20,392 bases of DNA from CAWIOX01 sp963837775. GTDB lineage: Bacteria; Pseudomonadota; Gammaproteobacteria; Burkholderiales; Burkholderiaceae_D. Position 1 is the stretch's first letter, and every line of letters starts with the position of its first letter. Of the stretch, positions 10,374 to 16,879 are shown in pieces. A program made the translations under genes and the position numbers. The stretch lies in the NCBI GenBank assembly GCA_963837775.1, contig CAWIOX010000009.1:1-20392 (forward strand), read 5' to 3'. Below the pieces are notes generated by a model. It made no database searches and was not told the origin of the DNA. It saw only the letters and a list, made by a program, of their open reading frames with translations.

Positions 10374-10689
10374 TGCGTAGTGCAGGCCTGTGTGTCTGCA
10401 CTATTACCCAAATCAACAGGGCGATTGCAAGAAGGCTAGTGTTGAGCAACCTTTACTGCATATTGTCCACGAAAAGCACGAAAAACACGAAAAACACGAA
10501 AAACACGAAAACACGAAAACACACCGAAACACGCCGTCTCTTTTGACTCTTTCGTGCTTTTCGTGTCTTTCGTGGACCGAGTAGTTGCTTCATGCAATCG
10601 CCCTATCCAAATCAAACGGGTGTCTTTTTAAGCTTGTTGCAGTCGGGTATCATGCCCGGCTGCACATTCAGAAAATATCCAGCCACGAC
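10374..10689. other. metH to PilZ intergenic region, filled by repeat A3
   Basis: Element A3 (10418-10604) and its flanking direct repeats occupy most of the region. The remaining ~85 bp before 10690 should hold the promoter of the PilZ gene. No separate terminator for metH is seen outside the element, whose long inverted arms could serve that role. Confidence 0.6.
10418..10604 (-). mobile_element. MITE-like element family A, copy 3 (inverted, expanded)
   Basis: Its ends AGGGCGATTGCAAGAAG (10418-10434) and CTTCATGCAATCGCCCT (10588-10604) are inverted repeats with one mismatch. Flanks are ACCCAAATCAAC (10406-10417) and ATCCAAATCAAA (10605-10616), 10 of 12 identical, again a 12-bp duplication. 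The block resembling GATATGCAGT...GCTAGC of copy 1 lies on the left here, so this copy is reversed. One arm carries an expanded run of the 9-base unit CACGAAAAA. Confidence 0.8.
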
Positions 10690-11354
10690 ATGACAAGTTT
10701 TGACGATATCAAGCTGCAAGTCGGCACCCGTTTGCAGATCATGCTCAAGCGCGGTTCGCGCCAGTTGATTTATTACACCACGCTGATCGGCTATGTGAGC
10801 GGCGAATACCTGCTGATGAAAATCCCGTTCGAGCACGGGCTGTCGGTGCCGATGCAGAGCGGCGAACGGGTCACCTTGCGGGTATTTTCCGGGATGAACG
10901 TGTTTACCTTCGTCTGCAACGTGGAATCGGTTTCCCTTAACCCGCGCTTCTACATGCATCTGACTTTTCCCGCGGAAATCAAGGCCACCGCATTGCGCAA
11001 GGCGGTCCGGGTCAGGGTCGATCTGCCGGTGCAGATCAAGGGCACAGCGCAGTGCGGCAGCATCACCGATATCAGCGTCGACGGCGCACAGATCACTGCC
11101 GACAGCGCACTGGGTGAAGTTGACGCGAAGCTTGCGCTGTCATTCACGTTTCAGATCAAACCGACCAATCAGGACGTGCAGCTCGAAACCATGCCACCAT
11201 CCGCAGCCTGCGCGAGTTGCCGGCTGCCAAAAAGGATGCGCCGGCGCGCTTCTCGCACGGCGTGTCGTTCGATGACATCGATCCGACCAACCAGGTGATG
11301 CTGCAAAACCTGGTCTACGAATCCTTGTTGGGCGGGCAGTCCAAGTCGGAATGA
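10690..11354 (+). CDS. YcgR-like PilZ c-di-GMP receptor, frameshifted as read
   Basis: A c-di-GMP effector of the flagellar-brake type: an N-terminal PilZN-like domain (1-95) and a PilZ domain from about 98. Both ligand motifs are intact: R-K-A-V-R (103-107, RxxxR) and D-I-S-V-D-G (127-132, DxSxxG). After Q-L-E-T (residue ~167) the frame breaks at 11190/11191. Reading on in the next frame gives A-T-I-R-S-L-R-E-L-P-A-A-K-K, then F-S-H-G-V-S-F-D-D-I and L-V-Y-E-S-L-L, a normal PilZ C-terminus ending at TGA 11352-11354. One missing A (making GAA ACC AAT GCC) would restore about 221 aa. As read, translation ends at 11298 with an Arg/Ser-rich tail. The ATG at 10690 fits the domain start. Likely role: motility or adhesion control, near a diguanylate cyclase. 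Confidence 0.85.
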
Positions 11355-11358
11355 TGAT

Positions 11359-11680
11359 CCTAGAATCCTCAGTTGACCGCTCGACAGCATCAATAAATGC
11401 CTGATTTGGTTAAGGGTTTTCATGTTTAAACGGTTCACCATTTGGGTGAGAACGCTACAGCGTCGATTGCACACTTTTCCGGCTCCCTGGCTTCGTTGCT
11501 CCTCCTAGCAGAATGCAGTCTGCATCGGTGCAGCAGGGGTTTCGTGGGGCATTGCCCCACGCCTGCGTAACGGTTTGTCCCTGCAAGGACAAACTCCTAC
11601 CCTATAGGGTTACGGGCGTCTCGCCTTGCCAGGAAACCGGAAAAATGCACACTCGGCGCTGTCCAACTGAGGATTCTAGG
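11359..11680. mobile_element. 322-bp element with 17-bp terminal inverted repeats
   Basis: The ends CCTAGAATCCTCAGTTG (11359-11375) and its exact reverse complement (11664-11680) are flanked on both sides by ATGAT (11354-11358, 11681-11685), a probable 5-bp target duplication. A second inverted pair of 34 bp lies inside (11458-11491 and 11628-11661; 27 of 34 match). There is no room for a transposase. It is either a MITE or a deletion remnant of an IS whose family I cannot name. Insertion is directly at the PilZ gene's stop codon. Confidence 0.7.
11543..11610 (-). repeat. REP-like double hairpin
   Basis: On the minus strand: GTAGGA (11600-11595) heads a hairpin of GTTTGTCC/GGACAAAC (11594-11587 with 11580-11573, loop 6), followed after 11 bases by a second hairpin CGTGGGGC/GCCCCACG (11561-11554 with 11550-11543, loop 3). 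A GTAG-type head before a stem is the format of REP sequences mobilised by RAYT transposases (family knowledge). A 12-base palindrome ACCCTATAGGGT (11599-11610) adjoins it. Confidence 0.5.
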
Positions 11681-11949
11681 ATGATCCGCGTATTTCTGTA
11701 GCATTTCTGCCTGTGCATGCCGGCTTGCGCCGCACCGCTGCCGCGCTGGCGTCCACCCTATCCCCGATTCCGCTGTCATGTCAGGCGCGCCAGCCGCGTC
11801 GCTGCTGCGATCGGCATTGCCGTTAATAAACAATTTCTTTTTGGCATTAATTTCAGCCGCTTTTGCAGTAAACTCCATGTTGGCTTTCACTGCTTGATGA
11901 TCGCTTGCCGGCCGTACCGGCACGCTGACCAAATTCTCTAGGGGTAAGC

Positions 11950-13122
11950 ATGAACCGTATCGCTGACATTGTGTGGCACCGTCTGACCGGCCTGATGCCG
12001 GGAGAACTGAAACATGCGGAACTGAGCTGGCTGGCGTCGCCCCATCAGCATCTGAGCTTGCTGACGCGACGCCGGGCCACCATGATCGTCAATCGGGTCC
12101 GGCTGTTCGCCTTTCTGTTCGCGGTGCTGACGCCGCTGTGGAGCGTGGTCGACCTGCTCGTCTTTCCGTTCCCGCTGTGGCTGAATCTGGCGCTGATGCG
12201 GCTGCTGGCGTGCGCTGCGTTCACCAGCCTGCTGCTGTATTACCGCCCGAACGGCAACCTGTTCGACGCCTATCGCGCGATGGCATTGCTGTTTGCGATC
12301 CCGACCGCTTTCTATGTCGCGTCGTATACGCTGCTCGGCCATTACCAGCTCACCGGTCTGTCGGCGGCGATCGGCGCCGGTTATGCATTCCTGCCTTTCG
12401 TGCTGCTGGCCGGGCTGTCGATCTTTCCGCTGACGCTGATCGAGAACCTGATCATCGCCAGCCCGATCCTGATCGTCCAGGGTATCGCCGGTTTCCTGCG
12501 CTGGACCACGCTGGACTGGCCGTCGTTTGCCGGCGCGTTCTGGCTGCTGGTGCTGATCACCGGCGTATCGACGCTGGCCGGCATGAGCCAGCTGGCGTTC
12601 ATGATCGCGCTGGTGCGGCAGGCGATCCGCGATCCGCTGACCGGGGTTTTTTCGCGCAGCAGCGGCGAGGAAGTGCTGGAGCTGCAATTCACCATCGCCA
12701 GCCGCAGCGGCGCTGCGCTGGCGGTCGCCTTCATCGATCTCGATCATTTCAAGCATATCAATGACCGCTACGGCCATGAAGCGGGTGACAAGGCATTGAT
12801 CGACATGACCGGCATCGTCGGCCACAATCTGCGCCGCGGCGACATGCTCACGCGCTGGGGCGGCGAGGAGTTTCTGCTGATCATGCCCAACACCGATCTG
12901 GCGCAGGCGGAAGCGGCGCTGGCGCGCCTGCGCGCCATCGGTTTTGGCCTGAAGCCCGACCGGGCGCCGATTACCGCCAGCATCGGGATTGCCGAACGGG
13001 CGGCGGATCAGGCCGGCGACTGGAAGACGCTGGTCGAGAGCGCCGACCGGCGCATGTATCACGCCAAGCAAAACGGCCGCGACCAGGTCTGCAGCCGGGA
13101 CCAGCTGGCGCTGCAGGCTTAG
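11950..13122 (+). CDS. membrane diguanylate cyclase (GGDEF)
   Basis: A 390-aa inner-membrane enzyme that makes c-di-GMP from two GTP. After a cytoplasmic stretch (1-45, with the basic T-R-R-R before the first helix), about six hydrophobic segments span residues 48-222. The catalytic domain begins R-D-P-L-T-G-V-F-S-R (about 227) and includes F-I-D-L-D-H-F-K-H-I-N-D (metal-binding Asp), G-H-E-A-G-D, the active-site G-G-E-E-F (about 304-308), and an R-R-G-D inhibitory I-site five residues upstream. The end A-S-I-G-I-A...A-D-R-R-M-Y-H-A-K-Q-N-G-R is canonical. All key residues are present, so activity and product inhibition are expected. AGGGG lies 6 bases before the ATG. The membrane domain is not a type I can name; its signal is unknown. 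Confidence 0.95.
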   Translation: MNRIADIVWHRLTGLMPGELKHAELSWLASPHQHLSLLTRRRATMIVNRVRLFAFLFAVLTPLWSVVDLLVFPFPLWLNLALMRLLACAAFTSLLLYYRPNGNLFDAYRAMALLFAIPTAFYVASYTLLGHYQLTGLSAAIGAGYAFLPFVLLAGLSIFPLTLIENLIIASPILIVQGIAGFLRWTTLDWPSFAGAFWLLVLITGVSTLAGMSQLAFMIALVRQAIRDPLTGVFSRSSGEEVLELQFTIASRSGAALAVAFIDLDHFKHINDRYGHEAGDKALIDMTGIVGHNLRRGDMLTRWGGEEFLLIMPNTDLAQAEAALARLRAIGFGLKPDRAPITASIGIAERAADQAGDWKTLVESADRRMYHAKQNGRDQVCSRDQLALQA

Positions 13123-13170
13123 ACGATCGCTTAAAACTGATTGTGATCAGACGACGACAAACGGAGAAAA

Positions 13171-13235
13171 AGTAGGGTGCGCCATGCGCACCAGTGCAGC
13201 CACGGACGGTCATGGTGCGCATGGCGCACCCTACT
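13171..13235. terminator. 23-bp perfect inverted repeat between convergent genes
   Basis: Arms 13171-13193 and 13213-13235 are exact reverse complements (AGTAGGGTGCGCCATGCGCA then CCA), separated by 19 bases. The structure lies between the convergent diguanylate cyclase and amidotransferase genes and contains the latter's stop codon (TAG from 13233-13231). It lacks T-tracts on either side. The GTAGGGTGCGC-type palindrome is a recurrent intergenic motif in proteobacteria (from memory), so it may be both a repeat and a bidirectional transcript end. Confidence 0.6.
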
Positions 13236-14007
13236 GACTCTGGTAAACCACGTCGCCATCGACGAACACGATCAGTTCGCCGGGCTTGCATTGGGTCCAG
13301 TGTTCATTGGTGGTCAGCGGTTCGGTGACGATGATCGCGACCCGGTCCCTGGGCGTGGTGACTGTGGCGAAATCGATGCTGACATCTTCATCCGACAGCT
13401 TGGCGGTGGTAAACGGGTATTGGCGCACGATGTAGTGCAATTTGGTCGAGCAATGCACGAACAGCGCGCTGCCGTCCGACAGCATCATGTTGAAAGTGCC
13501 GTGGGCGCCAATCTCGCGCGCCAGTTCCTGCAGCGCCGCGGTCAGTGCCGCCAGCTCCGGCGCCTGGTCGCCGAAGCGGCGTCGCAGTTCTTGCAGCAGG
13601 TAGCAGAACGCCAGTTCGCTGTCGGTGCTGCCGACCGGATGGTAGGCGCCGGCCAGCGCCGGCGCGAAGCCCTTCAGGTCGCCATTGTGCGCGAAGACCC
13701 AGTAGCGGCCCCACATCTCGCGCATGAACGGATGGCAGTTCTCCAGCGCGACCGGGCCATGCGTGGCCTTGCGGATATGGGCGATCACGTTGGTCGACTT
13801 GATCGGATAGCGCTTGATCAGCTCGGCAATCGGCGAATCGATCGCGGCCTGATGATCGACGAAATGCCGCACCCCGGCCCCTTCGAAAAAAGCGATGCCC
13901 CAGCCGTCCCGGTGCTCATCGGTGCGGCCGCCGCGGGTGGCGAAGCCGGTAAAGCTGAAGACGATATCGGTGGGGACGTTGCAGTTCATCCCGAGTAGCT
14001 GGCACAT
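13231..14007 (-). CDS. class II glutamine amidotransferase (YafJ/DUG3-like)
   Basis: A 258-aa N-terminal-nucleophile glutamine amidohydrolase. The start is fixed by M-C-Q-L-L-G-M-N: Cys2 becomes the catalytic N-terminus after Met removal, so longer starts (the frame is open to 14118) are excluded. Family motifs follow: H-R-D-G-W-G (32-37), H-I-R-K-A-T-H-G, F-A-H-N-G-D-L, and G-S-T-D-S-E. Proteins of this group (YafJ, yeast Dug3) hydrolyse gamma-glutamyl bonds of glutamine or related compounds; the physiological substrate here is unknown. No synthase domain is fused. The ribosome-binding site is poor. Repeat B3 lies about 120 bp upstream, and the stop codon is inside the 23-bp inverted repeat. 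Confidence 0.92.
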   Translation of the reverse strand: MCQLLGMNCNVPTDIVFSFTGFATRGGRTDEHRDGWGIAFFEGAGVRHFVDHQAAIDSPIAELIKRYPIKSTNVIAHIRKATHGPVALENCHPFMREMWGRYWVFAHNGDLKGFAPALAGAYHPVGSTDSELAFCYLLQELRRRFGDQAPELAALTAALQELAREIGAHGTFNMMLSDGSALFVHCSTKLHYIVRQYPFTTAKLSDEDVSIDFATVTTPRDRVAIIVTEPLTTNEHWTQCKPGELIVFVDGDVVYQSQ

Positions 14008-14125
14008 GGCGTTGGGCAGGGAGAGTTGGGTCGGTAAATACGGTAGCACGCGCCCGTCCGGCGGCCAAGCAGAAATGCACGAATAGCCGCCAGCGCTGCG
14101 CCGAACAGGCATTTCCAATGAAAAT

Positions 14126-14196
14126 ATACAGCCCGGTGTATTTTTACAGGCCCAATGAAATCATGCGGAAGATGCCTGTATTTAACTCATACCCCC
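14126..14196 (-). repeat. 71-bp intergenic repeat, family B, copy 3 (inverted)
   Basis: Read on the minus strand from 14196, it starts GGGGGTATG, then GTTAAATACAG, TTCATTGG, TAAAAATAC and ends GTAT, matching 1067-1137 over the same total length with small compensating indels. It is the most diverged of the three. It lies 57 bp downstream of the sigma-54 activator's stop codon and upstream of the amidotransferase gene. Confidence 0.6.
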
Positions 14197-14253
14197 TATA
14201 TTTGAGCGGAAATTGGGCTGCGCCGCGGGCGCTTGCCGGCGCCTGCTGCACGC

Positions 14254-15693
14254 TCAGCTGGAATGGATTCTGGGTGTGTTCGGCCCGATCGCGGTCGCTT
14301 CCGGCGGCAACGCGGCGCCGGTGCGGATCTGGTATTTTTCGATCAGCCGGTACAGCGTCACCCGCGACACCCCCAGCAGGCTGGCGGCGCGGGAAATCTG
14401 GTTGCGGGTTTGCACCAGCGCGCGCTGGATGGTTTCGCGCTCGGCGCTGGCGCGCGCATCTTCCAGCGACATCAGGCCCGGCAGCGCGTCCGGATGATCA
14501 AAGCCGAGGTCTTCCGGCGTGATCCAGCGGCTCTCGGTCATGATCACCGCGCGCTGGATGCGGTTGATCAGTTCGCGCACATTGCCTGGCCAGTGATGCA
14601 GCAGCATGGTTTCGATCGCGCTCTTGGAGAAGCCGCGCAGGCCTTTGTTGTGGCTGTTGGCGAACTGCCTGAAATAATGCATAGCGATATCTTCGATGTC
14701 CTCGGTGCAGTCGGCCAGCCTGGGCGTGGCGATGCAGATCACGTTGATGCGGTAATACAGATCCTCGCGGAAGCGGCCTTGCCGGACCGCTTCTTCCAGG
14801 TCGACATGGGTGGCGGCGATGACGCGCACATCGATGGCCAGGGTGTCGGTGCCGCCGACCCGTTCGATGGTTTTTCCCTGCAGAAAACGCAGCATGTTGA
14901 CCTGCATGTCGAACGGCATGTCGCCGATTTCATCCAGGAACAGGGTGCCGCCCTGCGCCGCCTCGATGCGGCCGATCTTGCGCTGGCTGGCACCGGTGAA
15001 CGCCCCTTTTTCATAGCCGAACAATTCGGACTGGAACAAGGTGGCCGGGATCGCACCGCAATTGACCGCCACGAACGGCGCCGCCTTGCGCGAGGACTGG
15101 TGGTGGATCGACAGCGCGGTGAGTTCCTTGCCGGTGCCGGACGGGCCGTTGATCAGGACCGCCGCATCGGTGCGCGCCACCTTCTTGATCTGTCTGGCGA
15201 GGCGCTGCATGTGGGCAGTCCGGCCCACCATGGTGGCACTGAGGTTGACCGCTGAGACATCATCGACCGACACCTTGCGTGCGTCATGCACGAAAGCCAT
15301 GCCCCATGCATGGCGCAGGGTCAGCACGATGTGTTCGATGTCGGCCGGCATGGTGAGGAAGTTGAACAGGTGTTCGCTGATGAATTCGCGCACCCGCGGC
15401 AGCGAAATCAGCTCCTGGGCGATCAGCCCGACCCAGGCAATCTGGTGGATTTTGAGGAATTTCTCGTAGGCATCAAGCTGGAACAGGTCCTGTTCCAGCC
15501 GGATCACCATCAGCCCGACACGGCAGCCGTCCTGCACCGCACGATAGGCGGTGTCCAGCGACGGCTGCTCGATCAGGCGGATATGGTGCTCTTGCAGCGC
15601 CGCTGCATAGGGGCAAACCTGTTCGATCTGACTGGAGGGGCGCAACACCAGTGCCGACTGGTATGGCGGTGCGGAAGTTGAGGCATATAGCAT
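14254..15693 (-). CDS. sigma-54-dependent transcriptional activator, VpsR-like
   Basis: A 479-aa enhancer-binding protein. Residues 1-140 resemble a degenerate receiver domain of the VpsR type with no obvious phosphoacceptor pattern. The AAA+ domain has Walker A G-P-S-G-T-G-K-E (183-190), the sigma-54-contacting G-A-F-T-G-A loop (230-235), Walker B G-G-T-L-F-L-D-E (248-255), and the arginine-finger region R-F-R-E-D-L-Y-Y-R. The Fis-type helix-turn-helix is at the end (A-A-S-L-L-G-V-S-R-V-T-L-Y-R-L-I). VpsR and its relatives respond to c-di-GMP and drive exopolysaccharide or biofilm genes (family knowledge); this target set is an inference. AAGGA lies about 7 bases before the ATG. The long AT-rich upstream region with dyads suggests controlled expression. 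Targets are not visible in the window. Confidence 0.9.
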   Translation of the reverse strand: MLYASTSAPPYQSALVLRPSSQIEQVCPYAAALQEHHIRLIEQPSLDTAYRAVQDGCRVGLMVIRLEQDLFQLDAYEKFLKIHQIAWVGLIAQELISLPRVREFISEHLFNFLTMPADIEHIVLTLRHAWGMAFVHDARKVSVDDVSAVNLSATMVGRTAHMQRLARQIKKVARTDAAVLINGPSGTGKELTALSIHHQSSRKAAPFVAVNCGAIPATLFQSELFGYEKGAFTGASQRKIGRIEAAQGGTLFLDEIGDMPFDMQVNMLRFLQGKTIERVGGTDTLAIDVRVIAATHVDLEEAVRQGRFREDLYYRINVICIATPRLADCTEDIEDIAMHYFRQFANSHNKGLRGFSKSAIETMLLHHWPGNVRELINRIQRAVIMTESRWITPEDLGFDHPDALPGLMSLEDARASAERETIQRALVQTRNQISRAASLLGVSRVTLYRLIEKYQIRTGAALPPEATAIGPNTPRIHSS

Positions 15694-16005
15694 TTCCCTA
15701 TCCTTTTTTATTCTTGCCGACCGCCGTTACGGCGATCGGACACACTTCCCCCTCCCGCTCGGTGGCGCCACACCTTGCTATTGAAGGCTTGATTGAAACC
15801 TGCTGCTTACTGCAGTTGATGGATATGTTATTAAAAAAATAACTGCATCATCAGGTTATAACCTTTACCCTGTTTTAACAATCCAAAATTTGTTACAAAC
15901 AGGCTATAAGTTATTGATTAAATTGGTTTAATTGACTTTAATCAATGATGCGGAAGGGTAATGATTCAGATGGGAAATGAAGCGCCTGTGCCTGCGCCGG
16001 GTGGT
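15694..16005. promoter_or_regulatory. AT-rich control region of the sigma-54 activator gene
   Basis: This 312-bp gene-free stretch is strikingly AT-rich at 15830-15965. It contains a 12-base perfect palindrome AGGTTATAACCT (15853-15864), a near-perfect dyad CCTGTTTTAACAA (15869-15881) with TTGTTACAAACAGG (15890-15903), and a hairpin just before the ribosome-binding site (about 15719-15741, 10-bp stem with one G-T pair, 3-base loop). No -24/-12 GG/GC promoter was found. Likely a regulated promoter. Confidence 0.55.
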
Positions 16006-16713
16006 TCAGCCAAGCAGCGCCTGGCAGCGCCACAGGCTATGGCCGGAGGCCAGGTATTTGCGCTCGAACGGCGTGATCGGGGCGTCAGTTGAATATTGCG
16101 AGAACGTAATGTTCTGCTGCGCTGCCGGCGCCAGCTGGGCCAGCGCCGCGGCCATTTCCTCGACATAGATGCGCCAGTTGCTGCGGCATTCGAGGATGCC
16201 GCCCAGCGCGACGATGGTCGGAAACACCGCATGGCCGTGCCAGCGCCGCGCCAGGTGGGCGCTTTTCGGCCACGGGTTCGGATACAGCAGGTAGTGGCGG
16301 GCCGGGCGGATGCCTGCATCTTGCAGCATCCGCCAGTAATCGACCAGGTCGGCGCGCACCAGCGTGAAGTTGGCCGGCAGCGCGCCTTCCCACTGGGTGT
16401 TGCGCGCCAGCCGGTCGGCCGACTGGTCGATGCCGATCACGAAGTGGTCGGGAAATTGCGTGGCCAGGTGCAGCGTCGACAAGCCGACCCCGCAGCCGGT
16501 ATCGAGGATCAGCGGCATCGCAGCGGTGTCGCCGCCGGCTGCCAGCCGCCATGCGGCCATGCTGGCATCGAACGCGCTGCGGTTATAGGCGGTAAACGGT
16601 TTGCGGAAAGTGCTGGCCGCATGCCGGGCGACCAGGCTCGCCAGTTGCTCGTGAATACCGGTCTGGGTGCTGGTGATGGGGGAAGAGTTCGCTTGCATGG
16701 CAGGAGTATACAT
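16006..16713 (-). CDS. TrmB-like SAM-dependent methyltransferase
   Basis: A 235-aa class I methyltransferase resembling tRNA (guanine-N7) methyltransferase. Motif I is L-I-L-D-T-G-C-G-V-G-L-S-T (about 69-81); V-I-G-I-D-Q-S is the acidic motif. L-Y-P-N-P-W-P-K-S-A-H-L-A-R-R-W matches the TrmB P-x-P-W-P-K-x-x-H-x-x-R-R signature, and the end T-P-F-E-R-K-Y-L-A-S-G-H corresponds to the TrmB T-x-F-E-x-R/K motif. The D-T-G-C-G-V motif differs from the usual E-I-G-x-G of true TrmB, so this may be a paralogue with another substrate. The start is uncertain: 16713 or the internal ATG at 16698, neither with a strong ribosome-binding site. Divergent from the binding-protein gene. Confidence 0.82.
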   Translation of the reverse strand: MYTPAMQANSSPITSTQTGIHEQLASLVARHAASTFRKPFTAYNRSAFDASMAAWRLAAGGDTAAMPLILDTGCGVGLSTLHLATQFPDHFVIGIDQSADRLARNTQWEGALPANFTLVRADLVDYWRMLQDAGIRPARHYLLYPNPWPKSAHLARRWHGHAVFPTIVALGGILECRSNWRIYVEEMAAALAQLAPAAQQNITFSQYSTDAPITPFERKYLASGHSLWRCQALLG

Positions 16714-16879
16714 GCGTACTGCCGGCGCCTGATTTTCACATGCATGGTGGATGGGAAATGGTTTACCATGCCTGCGGGAGTGTCCATCGAGGCCGCAGTG
16801 CAGGCGCCGGAATCAAGAGCACAAACAGGGACGCATGGGAATGAGCATCATGCGCAGATCAGTCTATCCGGGAGGGGAA

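Larger units (their letters stand above)
11355..11949. other. PilZ to GGDEF intergenic region with a 322-bp inverted-end element
   Basis: 595 bp without a convincing gene. The first half is a transposon-like element (11359-11680) with REP-like hairpins inside. The second half (about 11686-11949) is less structured and contains AT-rich DNA near 11820-11880 that may be the promoter region of the diguanylate cyclase. A minus-strand frame (11597-11932) starts at TTG and runs into the element; its first ~45 codons could be a remnant of something coding, but I cannot identify it. Confidence 0.5.

Noticed and set aside
10467..10530. Tandem CACGAAAAA units considered as a CRISPR array
   Set aside because: Units are 8-9 bases with no spacers and lie inside a palindromic element that occurs elsewhere in the window.
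11597..11932. 111-codon minus-strand frame between the PilZ and GGDEF genes
   Set aside because: It starts at TTG without a ribosome-binding site and runs into the inverted-end element; the first ~45 codons look faintly protein-like but cannot be assigned.
11938..13071. Long minus-strand frame opposite the diguanylate cyclase
   Set aside because: Composition (Gln/Arg-rich) and full overlap with an intact GGDEF gene mark it as a shadow.
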